This document shows, one piece after another, positions 23,739 to 31,345 of a stretch of 64,000 bases of DNA. The stretch comes from CAWKEY01 sp963848675 (GTDB taxonomy: Bacteria > Pseudomonadota > Gammaproteobacteria > Methylococcales > Methylomonadaceae). Within the stretch, counting starts at the first letter, position 1, and each line of letters opens with the position of its first letter. The position numbers and the translations under genes are program-made. Location: NCBI GenBank assembly GCA_963848675.1, contig CAWKEY010000031.1, forward strand, positions 124,001-188,000, given 5' to 3'. The notes under the pieces were generated by a model that worked only from the letters and a program-made list of their open reading frames with translations, ran no database searches and had not been told where the DNA came from.

Positions 23739-24374
23739 ATGGCCAGAGACTACAAATATAGAGCACAGAACAAACAGCCCGTTTATCACAGCCATAAACC
23801 CAGCCGGCATGATAGCAGCGTGGGAATATTGAGATGGATGCTGATTACCGCACTGATTATCGCCTTTGTAGTCTTTTTGGTATATCTGCGCGGGACAGGC
23901 TCAAAACAAGCCGTCACACCTGCTCAATTGCAGCCGCTAGCGATAGCCAAGCCGGTCAAGACAAAGACAGAACCAAAAAATACCAAACTAACCCAACAAA
24001 AGCAAAAACCTGAAGCAGGGACTGAAGATCCGCGGCCCCAGTTTGACTTCTATACCATCCTGCCTGAAAAAGAAGTGGTCGTGCCGGATTATGAGATTAA
24101 AACGCGTGCCCGGGAGGAGCGCTTGGGTGCGGTTAAAACAACCAAATATAGTGTCCAGGCCGGCTCTTTTAAGGAATTTAAACAAGCCGACGCAGTAAGA
24201 GCCAAGCTGGCATTAATGGGGTTTGAGTCACGCGTGGAAAAGGCAAAAGTGGGCAGCGCCACCTGGTATCGCGTCAAACTGGGGCCTTATGCCCAAATGA
24301 GCAGTATCAGCACCATCAAGACACGCTTGAAACAAAACGGTCTTGATGTTGTAGTCACCGAAGTTCGAGATTAA
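23739..24374 (+). CDS. SPOR domain cell-division-type protein
   Basis: A 211-residue bitopic membrane protein: a basic cytoplasmic N-terminus (ARDYKYRAQNKQ), one helix (about 34-54), a Lys/Pro/Gln-rich periplasmic linker and a C-terminal SPOR domain (about 130-208, KTTKYSVQAGSFKEFKQADA to GLDVVVTEV). SPOR domains bind denuded peptidoglycan at the septum, and the layout matches FtsN, which often follows argS in gammaproteobacteria. I start at the ATG at 23739, 4 bases after the argS stop. An FtsN identity is likely, but the essential helices of Escherichia coli FtsN cannot be confirmed by eye. Confidence 0.85.
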   Translation: MARDYKYRAQNKQPVYHSHKPSRHDSSVGILRWMLITALIIAFVVFLVYLRGTGSKQAVTPAQLQPLAIAKPVKTKTEPKNTKLTQQKQKPEAGTEDPRPQFDFYTILPEKEVVVPDYEIKTRAREERLGAVKTTKYSVQAGSFKEFKQADAVRAKLALMGFESRVEKAKVGSATWYRVKLGPYAQMSSISTIKTRLKQNGLDVVVTEVRD

Positions 24375-24410
24375 CAATAAATTCCCGGGGCGAGCGCTGA
24401 AGACAGGCTG

Positions 24411-24860
24411 TTATCCTTGATAGCCGCCGGTGTTGGCGTCGACCCAGCGTTCAGCAGCGGATTTTAACAGTTCCTTTTTCCAGAATGGCGCTTTCGATTT
24501 TAACGCTTCCATGATGTAGCGGGAGGCATCAAAGGCGTCACCGCGATGAGCGGTCCACACGGCCACCAGCACAATCGGCTCATCGGGCAAAATATCGCCC
24601 ACCCGATGCACGACCAAGGCATCTAGCAGGGGCCACTGTTGCTGCGCTTCGAGCACAATTTTTTCCAGTTGCTTTTCAGTCATGCCGGGATAATGTTCCA
24701 GGGTCATGCCTTGAACAGCATCACCCTGATTAAAGTCACGCATCGTGCCGATAAACACACTGGCCGCGCCAAATTTTCCGGCCATGTGCATTGCCGCCTG
24801 TTGATACTGCTGAATTTCCTGCCAGGGGTCAAAAGCATCGATACAAATGCGTATTGTCAT
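24411..24860 (-). CDS. moaE: Molybdopterin synthase catalytic subunit
   Basis: Large subunit of molybdopterin synthase, which converts cyclic pyranopterin monophosphate to molybdopterin using MoaD thiocarboxylate. In its 149 residues the characteristic GKFGAASVFIGTMRDFN, LVVHRVGDILPDEPIVLVAV, HRGDAF and the catalytic lysine region KSKAPFWKKE are present. It follows moaD by 2 bases. The pair is divergent from moaC-tupB, concentrating cofactor synthesis and tungstate uptake in one locus. Confidence 0.95.
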   Translation of the reverse strand: MTIRICIDAFDPWQEIQQYQQAAMHMAGKFGAASVFIGTMRDFNQGDAVQGMTLEHYPGMTEKQLEKIVLEAQQQWPLLDALVVHRVGDILPDEPIVLVAVWTAHRGDAFDASRYIMEALKSKAPFWKKELLKSAAERWVDANTGGYQG

Positions 24861-24862
24861 TT

Positions 24863-25102
24863 TCAGCCGCCAGTTACCGGCGGGAAAAAAGCAACAACGT
24901 CGCCATCCTCGACCGCGCTATCGCGTTGAACATATTCCATATTAACAGCTGCCAAAATATGGGCAGGCAGCGATTTGCCCGGATTGGCAAGCGACCAAAT
25001 ATCATTCACCGTCGCCAAGCCTGAAAGTGCGAGTTCGTCGTCCGCGCGCCCCAGGCTTTCCTTCAGACTCGCAAAATAAACTATTTTAATTGACATAGAC
25101 AT
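24863..25102 (-). CDS. moaD: Molybdopterin synthase sulfur-carrier subunit
   Basis: A 79-residue ubiquitin-fold sulfur carrier. The C-terminus is VAFFPPVTGG, with the Gly-Gly that is adenylated and thiocarboxylated. The N-terminal strand SIKIVYFASLKESLG is typical. It is co-transcribed with moaE. The 62-base gap to divergent moaC must hold promoters for both directions; I could not pick out a ModE site there. Confidence 0.93.
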   Translation of the reverse strand: MSMSIKIVYFASLKESLGRADDELALSGLATVNDIWSLANPGKSLPAHILAAVNMEYVQRDSAVEDGDVVAFFPPVTGG

Positions 25103-25164
25103 TCACCCGATCACAAAAAGAATACATAATAAGACAACACTTGCATCGGTAATTCTAGCCAAAA

Positions 25165-25644
25165 ATGTCCAAACTTACCCATTTTAATCAATCCGGCGAA
25201 GCTCACATGGTCGATGTCGGCGAAAAAGCCGTCACTCAGCGCACTGCCGTAGCCCAAGGCTATATTGAGATGCAAGCGGAAACGCTTAAACTGATCATCG
25301 ACGGCGGGCACAAAAAAGGCGACGTGCTGGCCATCGCCAGAATAGCAGGCATCATGGCTAGCAAAAAAACCGCAGACCTGATTCCGCTTTGCCATCCCTT
25401 GCCCATTACTCATGTCGACATCAAGCTAAACGCAGAATCCGAGCATAACCGGGTGCGCTGCCTGACTACGGTAAAAACCAGCGGCCAGACCGGCGTGGAA
25501 ATGGAGGCCTTGACCGCTACCCACATTGCGCTGCTGACCATCTACGATATGTGCAAAGCCGTAGATCGTGGCATGGTGATCCAATCGGTGCAATTACTGG
25601 AGAAAGACGGCGGCAAGTCGGGGCACTGGCGCCGTCAGACATGA
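25165..25644 (+). CDS. moaC: Cyclic pyranopterin monophosphate synthase MoaC
   Basis: Second enzyme of molybdenum cofactor synthesis, forming cPMP from the MoaA product. The 159 residues contain TADLIPLCHPLPIT with the conserved LCHPL, the MVDVGEKAVTQRTAVA N-terminal region, and VEMEALTATHIALLTIYDMCKA with the catalytic Lys. The stop overlaps the tupB start by 4 bases (ATGA), an unusual coupling of cofactor synthesis to an oxyanion permease. moaA was not seen in this window. Confidence 0.96.
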   Translation: MSKLTHFNQSGEAHMVDVGEKAVTQRTAVAQGYIEMQAETLKLIIDGGHKKGDVLAIARIAGIMASKKTADLIPLCHPLPITHVDIKLNAESEHNRVRCLTTVKTSGQTGVEMEALTATHIALLTIYDMCKAVDRGMVIQSVQLLEKDGGKSGHWRRQT

Positions 25645-26330
25645 ATTATTTTTCTGATGCATTGTCGGCAGCCCTAAAGCTGGTTCTTCAGTTCGATGCC
25701 AAGGTTTATGAAATAGTCTGGACGTCAGTAAAAATATCGCTGATAGCGACTTTTTTTGCCTCAATGCTTGGCGTTGTCTTGGGAATTTGGGCGGCCATCG
25801 GCGAATTTCCCGGTAAACGCCTGTTGCAGCAAATACTGAATACCTTGATGGCTATGCCCACCGTGATGATTGGTCTGATTTTTTACGGCTTGCTCAGCCG
25901 AAAAGGTCCTTTGGGAGAATGGGGCCTGTTGTACACGCCAACCGCCGTGATCCTGGGTGAAGCCTGTCTGATTCTGCCCATTATTATGAATATGACCTTG
26001 CTGGCCGTGCAATCCGCCGACCAGCGGTTGCTGCCCACTTTGAAAATGCTCGGTGCAAGAACCCACCAGCAAATCCTCCTCATCCTGAGTGAACTGCGGC
26101 TTGTCATACTGGCAGGCGTTATTACCGGCTTTGGCAGAGCCATTGGTGAAGTCGGTGCCGCCATGATGCTGGGTGGTAATATTCAGGGTTCAACAAGAAC
26201 CATGACCACCGCCATTGCTTTGGAAACCAGTAAAGGCGATTTTGAACTGGGCTTGGCCTTGGGTCTCCTGCTGCTGCTGATTGCCTTTAGCGTCAATCTG
26301 CTGCTGCAAACCTTAAAATACAAAGCGTAA
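25641..26330 (+). CDS. tupB: Tungstate ABC transporter, permease
   Basis: A 229-residue inner-membrane permease of the TupB type with about five to six helices. The binding-protein-dependent transport signature (EAA loop) is visible in LKMLGARTHQQILLILSELR followed by GVITGFGRAIGEVGAAMMLGGN, the latter characteristic of TupB. I chose the ATG at 25641, overlapping the moaC stop; the frame is open upstream inside moaC but is not coding there. Its partners tupA and tupC are at 2551 and 3655. A separate, unseen tupA/tupC copy elsewhere cannot be excluded. Confidence 0.88.
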   Translation: MNYFSDALSAALKLVLQFDAKVYEIVWTSVKISLIATFFASMLGVVLGIWAAIGEFPGKRLLQQILNTLMAMPTVMIGLIFYGLLSRKGPLGEWGLLYTPTAVILGEACLILPIIMNMTLLAVQSADQRLLPTLKMLGARTHQQILLILSELRLVILAGVITGFGRAIGEVGAAMMLGGNIQGSTRTMTTAIALETSKGDFELGLALGLLLLLIAFSVNLLLQTLKYKA

Positions 26331-26836
26331 GAAGCGTTAATCCTTGACGTTGATAATCCATTTAACCGGCACGTTTTTTTGTAGCGTATATTCTGGCGGC
26401 AGATAGGCCTGTTTTTCAGCTTCCGTATAAATAACCTGATAGTCCCGTGGCTGCAAAGCAGTATCCTGATTTTGCTGCCAGCTCATCACATTCGTTTTTA
26501 TTTTCGCAATCAACGCACTGCATATCGCGGATTGCTAAATGATAAGGTTTGACGTTCATGGCTGAATAGGAGGTTTTATTGAGCTGTCGTGTAGCATATT
26601 AAAACCGTTTTTGTCTGCCCTGTGGCAAATTGCCACCCTTAAGCCATTATGGAATAAGTTTTACAAAAGACTAAGTTTGATTACACTTGATCGAAAACCG
26701 GAAGTCACTTAACAACTTGTGGTTTTTGGACAAGGCCCCAGGGGGGCTTTAGCCGCGACTGTTTAGGCTATCGACATTGGGCGCTATTGCGGCCTTTTTC
26801 TAAATATTACAAAGGCAGCAGCTATTGCAGAACAAC
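26331..26836. other. Intergenic region with gene relic, tupB to DUF3530
   Basis: About 500 bases without an intact gene. The left part holds a minus-strand relic (26337-26486). Near the right end a hairpin can form at 26732-26750 (AAGGCCCC with GGGGCTTT, 3-base loop), but without a long T run. No operator or riboswitch was recognised. Confidence 0.4.
26337..26486 (-). pseudogene. Relic of an unidentified gene
   Basis: On the minus strand an ATG at 26484-26486 opens a 49-codon frame with a coding-like product: it begins MSWQQNQDTALQPRDYQVIY and ends NVPVKWIINVKD. The frame is also open about 15 codons upstream (SALIAKIKTNV). The ending resembles the first strand of a cupredoxin-like metal-binding domain whose remainder is missing, so I read it as a truncated remnant. 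The family assignment is a guess; that it once was coding is more likely than not. Confidence 0.4.
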
Positions 26837-27646
26837 ATGATGCAAAAAAACAAACCGGCGCTGATGATTTTTGCAGTTTGCTTGTTCATGAGCATAGACA
26901 GTCTGGCGAGTGACGGCAAACGCGAAGCGGATTTTGCTGATGAGATCAGCAAAACCCTGATTATAGGCAAGAGCGTGTGGCTGGAAGCGGCAAGCCGGAA
27001 GTTTCTTGCGATCTACACCGAAACCGAAAAGCTAGCCGCCCAGGGCGCGGTAATTATTGTGCACGATAGCGGCGGGCATCCTGATCAGCAACCGTTGATT
27101 CATCAGTTCAGAACCGTCTTGCCCGAGCATGGCTGGACTACGCTGGCATTACAGATGCCGCTCAGGGAAATCGGCGCAGATAAAGATGAATATTACCCCC
27201 TGTTTCCAGACGCCCGGGCGCGTATCGATGCCGGTATCCAATATCTCAAGCAAAACGGCGCTCAGACTATAGTCCTGGCCGGCTATGGCTTAGGCGGCTT
27301 GATGGCGGTTTCTGCCTTGAATCAGCCGATGCCCGACATTAAAGCCCTGGTAACCATCAGTTTACCGGTGCCTGATACGGATAGTAAAACGGCGCAAACG
27401 CTGGAGCTTATCAAGAAAATCAAAACCCCCATGCTCGATATTTATGGCGCGCGGGATGTGCCTGACGTGGTGGAAAGCGCCCGCGACCGGCGCGTGGCGG
27501 CGAAAGAAAACAGCGGCTACAGACAGGTTAAAATCGATGATGAAGGTCCTTTATACCTGCATGATGAAGGTTTGCTGGTTAAACGCGTATACAGCTGGCT
27601 GGCACATGTTACAGACAATACCGCCGCTGCGCCGCCGCCTAAGTAA
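26837..27646 (+). CDS. DUF3530 alpha/beta-hydrolase-fold protein
   Basis: A 269-residue exported protein: the signal peptide covers residues 1 to about 25 (MMQKNKPALMIFAVCLFMSI, cleavage near SLA-SD), followed by an alpha/beta-hydrolase fold. Visible are the first strand VIIVHDSGGHPD, the nucleophile elbow LAGYGLGG and a late acid region IYGARDVPDVV. At the elbow, GxSxG reads GYGLG, so Gly replaces the catalytic serine, as I recall is frequent in DUF3530; a classical hydrolase reaction is doubtful. The ATG at 26837 is chosen over the TTG 12 bases upstream. Confidence 0.75.
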   Translation: MMQKNKPALMIFAVCLFMSIDSLASDGKREADFADEISKTLIIGKSVWLEAASRKFLAIYTETEKLAAQGAVIIVHDSGGHPDQQPLIHQFRTVLPEHGWTTLALQMPLREIGADKDEYYPLFPDARARIDAGIQYLKQNGAQTIVLAGYGLGGLMAVSALNQPMPDIKALVTISLPVPDTDSKTAQTLELIKKIKTPMLDIYGARDVPDVVESARDRRVAAKENSGYRQVKIDDEGPLYLHDEGLLVKRVYSWLAHVTDNTAAAPPPK

Positions 27647-27682
27647 AACTCAGTCAGGCATGAAAGCCAATGAACAGTTCCT

Positions 27683-27910
27683 TTACATATTTTGGTGAGT
27701 GCTTTGCCGACTATTTGTTGCCAGGCAGCCAGTTACGCCCTGGTCAATTCCATTTTGAGCCATCCCCAACGTGCCGAATAACGTTGTCGGCATTCGCGAA
27801 TGGAAGAAAACGCGGAAGGTATCCGCACCAAGATTCAGGGTGTGTCGTTCCGTTACCAAAGTGAAAAGAAGGAACCCCCCCGGAACATAAGCGCGCCGAA
27901 AATGAGACAT
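27683..27910 (-). pseudogene. REP-associated tyrosine transposase remnant (RAYT)
   Basis: The minus-strand frame starting at 27910 opens with MSHFRRAYVPGGFLLFTLVT, closely matching the N-terminus of RAYT/TnpA-REP proteins of the Y1 transposase superfamily (YRRAYVPGG followed by FFTVVT). After about 40 residues the likeness ends. The histidine pair and catalytic tyrosine of an intact enzyme (about 150-180 residues) are absent. The frame runs on to 27683 without recognisable homology. An inactive fragment. Confidence 0.6.
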
Positions 27911-28027
27911 AAGCGAAACACCGGAATGTAACAAAAAATATAAGTTACGCTACGGATGCTGCATAGTGGACGAGATTGGCACGGCAAAGCGGATATTTGA
28001 GATCGTGATATGATACGTTAGCTTTGA

Positions 28028-28044
28028 GGTACGCGCAGCGTACC
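28028..28044. repeat. REP-like palindrome
   Basis: GGTACGC, the 3-base loop GCA and GCGTACC form a perfect 17-base hairpin. It lies between the RAYT remnant and the xdhC relic. Palindromes of this type are often dispersed in proteobacterial genomes; copy number must be checked genome-wide. Confidence 0.45.
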
Positions 28045-28054
28045 CAACCCTACC

Positions 28055-28294
28055 CTACCTGGCTTAGGTGTATTAGGTAGCCGCAAAAAAATCGAACATC
28101 TTAAAGAAATCCTCGGCAAACGCCTTCCGCCTGATGCCGTAAATCGCATCCGAGGCGCTACCGGCCTCCCTATACAGAGCCATACGCCTGCGGAAATCGC
28201 CGTAAGCATCGCAACCGAAGTGATATATATTGAATTCCAGCGATTGTTGCACTGGCCCAGAAAAAGCCTGCTTTTAATCACAAGTCATAGATAA
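28055..28294 (+). pseudogene. xdhC-like gene, C-terminal remnant
   Basis: An open frame without a start codon (in-frame TGA at 28025-28027) encodes LGVLGSRKKIEHLKEILGKR and then GATGLPIQSHTPAEIAVSIA, which match the Rossmann C-terminal domain of XdhC/CoxF-type proteins (GLLGSRRK and IGLDIGARTPEEIAVSI in intact members). XdhC handles the molybdenum cofactor for xanthine dehydrogenase-type enzymes. The last 20 or so codons diverge. The N-terminal XdhC-CoxI domain is missing, so this is a relic. Confidence 0.65.
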
Positions 28295-28324
28295 TTATTC
28301 ATCCAACGGGAGTTTTCAAATTAC

Positions 28325-30193
28325 ATGCATGACGACGTTATTTTTGCCCTTGCCGGTATTGGCCTGTTAGGTATTGTCTGTCAATGGATTGCCTGGCGCG
28401 TAAAACTGCCGGCCATCCTGTTTTTGTTGATGGCGGGCATTGTTGCAGGACCTGTTTTAGGATGGCTGAAACCGGATCAAGCTTTTGGCCAATTATTGTT
28501 CCCAATCATCTCTCTTTCGGTGGCAGTCATCCTATTCGAGGGCAGTCTGACGCTCAAGTTCAGGGATGTCCAAGGCTTACAAACAGTTGTTCGGCGCCTG
28601 GTCACCACCGGTGTGCTAGTTACCTGGGGCATCATCTCTTTTTCTACCCATTGGCTGCTGGATTTTTCCTGGAAGCTGTCTCTTCTTTTTGGTGCGATCA
28701 CTGTCGTTACCGGTCCCACCGTGGTCGTGCCCATGTTACGTACAGTACGACCCACGGCCAAGGTGGCGAACATACTGCGATGGGAGGGTATCGTGATCGA
28801 TCCCATCGGCGCCCTGCTCGGGGTGCTTGTCTTTCAGTTCATTATTTCGGAAGCCGATAGTGGCGCCTTTGGACAGACTGTTATCACGTTTTGCCAGACC
28901 CTATTTCTCAGCTCATTAATAGGCGGTATGGCAGGTTATGGATTCGGACAGCTCATCCGCAATCATTGGTTGCCCGAATTTCTTCATAATATTACCGCTT
29001 TGGCGCTAGTTTTTGGTGTCTTCTCCATTGCCGATGCGGTACAGCATGAATCCGGATTGCTGGCAGTGACGGTGATGGGGATATGGCTGGCCAATATGAA
29101 GCGGGTGCCGATGGAAGATATTCTTAACTTCAAGGAAAGTCTCAGTATCCTGCTTATTTCAGGACTATTTATCATACTTGCTGCTAGGATCAATTTCCCT
29201 CGCTTTCTTGAGTTGGGCTGGCAAGCAGCGGGGATATTTCTGGTAATCCAATTTATTGCCAGACCGGTGAAGGTATTGCTCGCGACTTGGGGCACCCCTG
29301 TTAATTTGAACGAAAGGCTCCTGATCGCCTGGATAGCCCCGCGCGGAATCGTTGCGGCGGCCACTGCAGCGGTATTCGCCGTTCGCCTTCAAGAGCATGG
29401 CCTTGAGGCGGAAAAAGTAATGGACACCCATACGCAGATTGCGTTGACGACCCTTGAATATATGCAAGCAGAATTGCTGGTTCCCCTGACGTTCATGGTC
29501 ATTATCGGCACGGTTGTACTCCAAAGTCTCACGGCACGCTTTATTGCGCTCCGGCTTGGTGTCGGCGAACCCGAGGCCAAAGGTATTTTGATCGTCGGAG
29601 CCAATGTGCTGGCACGAGAAATCGCAAAAGCCCTACGCGACTGTGGGTTCGATGTTTTATTGGCAGATACAAACTGGGGGCATATTCGAACAGCGCGCAT
29701 GGAGGGACTCCAGACCTATTACGGTAACGTCGTGTCCGAACATGCGGATCGACACCTCGAACTGATTGGTATTGGACATATGCTGGCTTTATCGGAGCAT
29801 CCAGAAATAAACCTGCTTGCCTGCCAGCGTTACCGTACCGAATTCGGACGCCGTGCTGTTTATTCTATTCAAACCGAAAATCACGCATCTGCTGGTGGGC
29901 GGCAAGATTTCGCCCTTTCTCAAGAGGGCCGGCTATTGTTCGGCATGGATGTAAATCTTCACAGACTGCAAGAAATGCTCAATAATGGCGCCAAAATCCA
30001 CAAAACTATTTTGACTGAACAATATAATTTTCAAAGTTTTCTGCAGTACCATCAACAAAATACTATCTCTTTATTTGCAATTAAACCGAATGGCACTATC
30101 GAATTCTTCGCGGTAGATAAAGAAATATCGCCCAAGCCGGACTGGACGGTGGTTTCTCTCGTGCGCCCCGAGTCTTCCCCGGCACCTATTTGA
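28325..30193 (+). CDS. Cation:proton antiporter with TrkA-N domain
   Basis: A 622-residue CPA1-type (NhaP-like) sodium or potassium/proton antiporter. The first about 400 residues hold 12 or so helices, with the family regions LFEGSLTLKFRDV, VVTGPTVVVPMLRTVRP and EGIVIDPIGALLGV (the last with the conserved ion-binding Asp). Residues from about 415 form a Rossmann-type TrkA-N/RCK domain (GILIVGANVLAREIAKALRD) that would bind NAD(H) or nucleotides and gate transport. Intact, although both flanks are decayed. Ion specificity cannot be told. Confidence 0.9.
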   Translation: MHDDVIFALAGIGLLGIVCQWIAWRVKLPAILFLLMAGIVAGPVLGWLKPDQAFGQLLFPIISLSVAVILFEGSLTLKFRDVQGLQTVVRRLVTTGVLVTWGIISFSTHWLLDFSWKLSLLFGAITVVTGPTVVVPMLRTVRPTAKVANILRWEGIVIDPIGALLGVLVFQFIISEADSGAFGQTVITFCQTLFLSSLIGGMAGYGFGQLIRNHWLPEFLHNITALALVFGVFSIADAVQHESGLLAVTVMGIWLANMKRVPMEDILNFKESLSILLISGLFIILAARINFPRFLELGWQAAGIFLVIQFIARPVKVLLATWGTPVNLNERLLIAWIAPRGIVAAATAAVFAVRLQEHGLEAEKVMDTHTQIALTTLEYMQAELLVPLTFMVIIGTVVLQSLTARFIALRLGVGEPEAKGILIVGANVLAREIAKALRDCGFDVLLADTNWGHIRTARMEGLQTYYGNVVSEHADRHLELIGIGHMLALSEHPEINLLACQRYRTEFGRRAVYSIQTENHASAGGRQDFALSQEGRLLFGMDVNLHRLQEMLNNGAKIHKTILTEQYNFQSFLQYHQQNTISLFAIKPNGTIEFFAVDKEISPKPDWTVVSLVRPESSPAPI

Positions 30194-30706
30194 TCAAACA
30201 ATCAGGCTTATATACCAAAATTTACGGGGGAGAAATTATTAACGTGAGAGCACGCGCATAGGAACACATTGCGACACACCTTGTGCCATATCATTTATCA
30301 GGCCAACACACCGGCTGGGAAAGGCTTCGATATTGCGCTGCACAGCTTCCAGCGTCCGCAACTTGAGTAGTAGCGGCTTCAGGATGGGCGCGAGTGGGCT
30401 GCAATGGCGCGATTTCAGTCGCGAACCTTGGTAGACCGCTCGATGACGTTCTGCAATTCGCGGACGCTGCCGGGCCACGCCTATTGACGTAAATAGTCCG
30501 GCCCGGCAGTATCAATGTCATCAAAGCATTTGCCGAATTTTTTGGCGTATTTGGTCAGGAAAAATCACGCCAGCAATGAAATATTCGCCACCCGCTGCCG
30601 GATGCCGGCATCTCGACAGGAAACACATTCAGCCGCTAATACAGATCGGAACGAAAGCGCCCCAAACTAAGCTCTTTGCGGGCGCGCACTGCAATACTGC
30701 TTTGGG
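30194..30706. other. Decayed region between antiporter and JAMM peptidase
   Basis: About 510 bases with no intact gene. Most of it is the remnant of a minus-strand sigma-54-dependent activator gene (30239-30690). No terminator for the antiporter gene was recognised. Confidence 0.55.
30239..30690 (-). pseudogene. Sigma-54-dependent (NtrC-type) activator, remnant
   Basis: Read right to left, interrupted frames give successive pieces of an AAA+ sigma-54 activator: RARKELSLGRFRSDLY, stop, RLNVFPVEMP (intact members read GRFRSDLYYRLNVFPIEMP), then a segment matching KKFGK...DI, DYLRQ and WPG-VRELQNVIERS spread over other frames, then LRTLEAVQRNI corresponding to the TLEEVER stretch before the Fis-type helix-turn-helix. 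At least one in-frame stop and several frameshifts are visible and the Walker motifs are absent. A dead gene fragment. Confidence 0.7.
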
Positions 30707-31126
30707 CTAATCTTCGCTCAGGGATAAGGGTATTTCTCGGGCATTTTTGTCTTCAATCCTAAAGCCGCGCATTTCTAAAATACCCTTGGTATTCAAGGAG
30801 ATGATCAGATACAGGACTTCAGGGTAGGCGGCCTGTTCCAGATCCGTCGCGGAGGGGTTTGCCGGTGCGCTCGGGTGCGAGTGATAAATGGCGAACAGTT
30901 CCTCGCCTTGCTCACGCATGGCTGCCATGGCCGCAATTTGCTCTGCGGCATCGAGCAGAAAGCGCTGCTCAGGTTGTTCGGCGACGTTGGTGACAGGGTA
31001 GCAATGGCTCGCCCCACCATTCTTGCTGCTGATCAGTCCGCAGACTTCGGTTTCAGGCGATATTTGGGCAAGATGCAGCAACTGGTTGGTTATTTTGCGG
31101 GGGATTTGAATGTGTTCTTGGTTCAT
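30707..31126 (-). CDS. JAMM/MPN-domain metallopeptidase (M67 family)
   Basis: A 139-residue protein with the JAMM zinc motif: upstream Glu in ETEVCGLI, then YHSHPSAPANPSATD supplying two His, the Ser and the Asp ligand. Bacterial members of this type remove C-terminal extensions from ubiquitin-like sulfur carriers or process cysteine-linked carriers. The substrate here is unknown; MoaD in this window already ends in Gly-Gly and needs no trimming. It stands alone downstream of prmC. Confidence 0.87.
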   Translation of the reverse strand: MNQEHIQIPRKITNQLLHLAQISPETEVCGLISSKNGGASHCYPVTNVAEQPEQRFLLDAAEQIAAMAAMREQGEELFAIYHSHPSAPANPSATDLEQAAYPEVLYLIISLNTKGILEMRGFRIEDKNAREIPLSLSED

Positions 31127-31260
31127 AGGAAATAGAGGTTCATGGTTCAGGGTTCAAGGGTAATGCCCTTAAGTTAAGCCATCGGCTGAGCGGAGCCCAA
31201 GCGAGCGGCGAATCACGTTAAGAAATGAGTGCAAAATAACATGCACAAGTTTTATTATGG

Positions 31261-31307
31261 TGTAGGTGCGGGTTTATCCGCACAGTGCGAATGAATTTGC
31301 ACCTACA
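31261..31307. repeat. REP-like imperfect palindrome
   Basis: TGTAGGTGCG at 31261 and the complementary GCACCTACA ending at 31307 are the tips of a 47-base imperfect palindrome; 17 of 22 positions in each arm are complementary and most of the others are G-U pairs. The GTAGGTGCGxxTTxATxCGCAC form resembles REP elements reported in gammaproteobacteria. It lies just downstream of prmC and might also act as a transcript end. Confidence 0.6.
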
Positions 31308-31345
31308 TGACTCACTCTTATTCCGTTTAGCGGTATTGGCTTCAA

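Larger units (their letters stand above)
27647..28324. other. Decayed intergenic region between DUF3530 and antiporter genes
   Basis: About 680 bases with no intact gene but several relics: a REP-associated transposase remnant on the minus strand (27683-27910), a perfect palindrome (28028-28044) and the C-terminal end of an xdhC-like gene on the plus strand (28055-28294). It looks like a small scrapyard of former genes next to the antiporter. Confidence 0.6.

Noticed and set aside
25103..25164. ModE-type operator or Moco riboswitch between moaD and moaC
   Set aside because: The 62-base gap is too short for the riboswitch and no ModE-like palindrome is visible.
26416..26559. Minus-strand 47-codon frame with CxxC pairs (MNVKPYHLAIRDMQCVDC)
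   Set aside because: It overlaps the better-looking relic frame, lacks a ribosome binding site, and its second half is the out-of-frame reading of that relic.
26732..26750. Hairpin AAGGCCCC/GGGGCTTT as a terminator
   Set aside because: The T run is too short and there is no intact gene directly upstream on the plus strand.
26825..26836. TTG start for the DUF3530 gene
   Set aside because: Two ATG codons follow within 15 bases and give a normal signal peptide.
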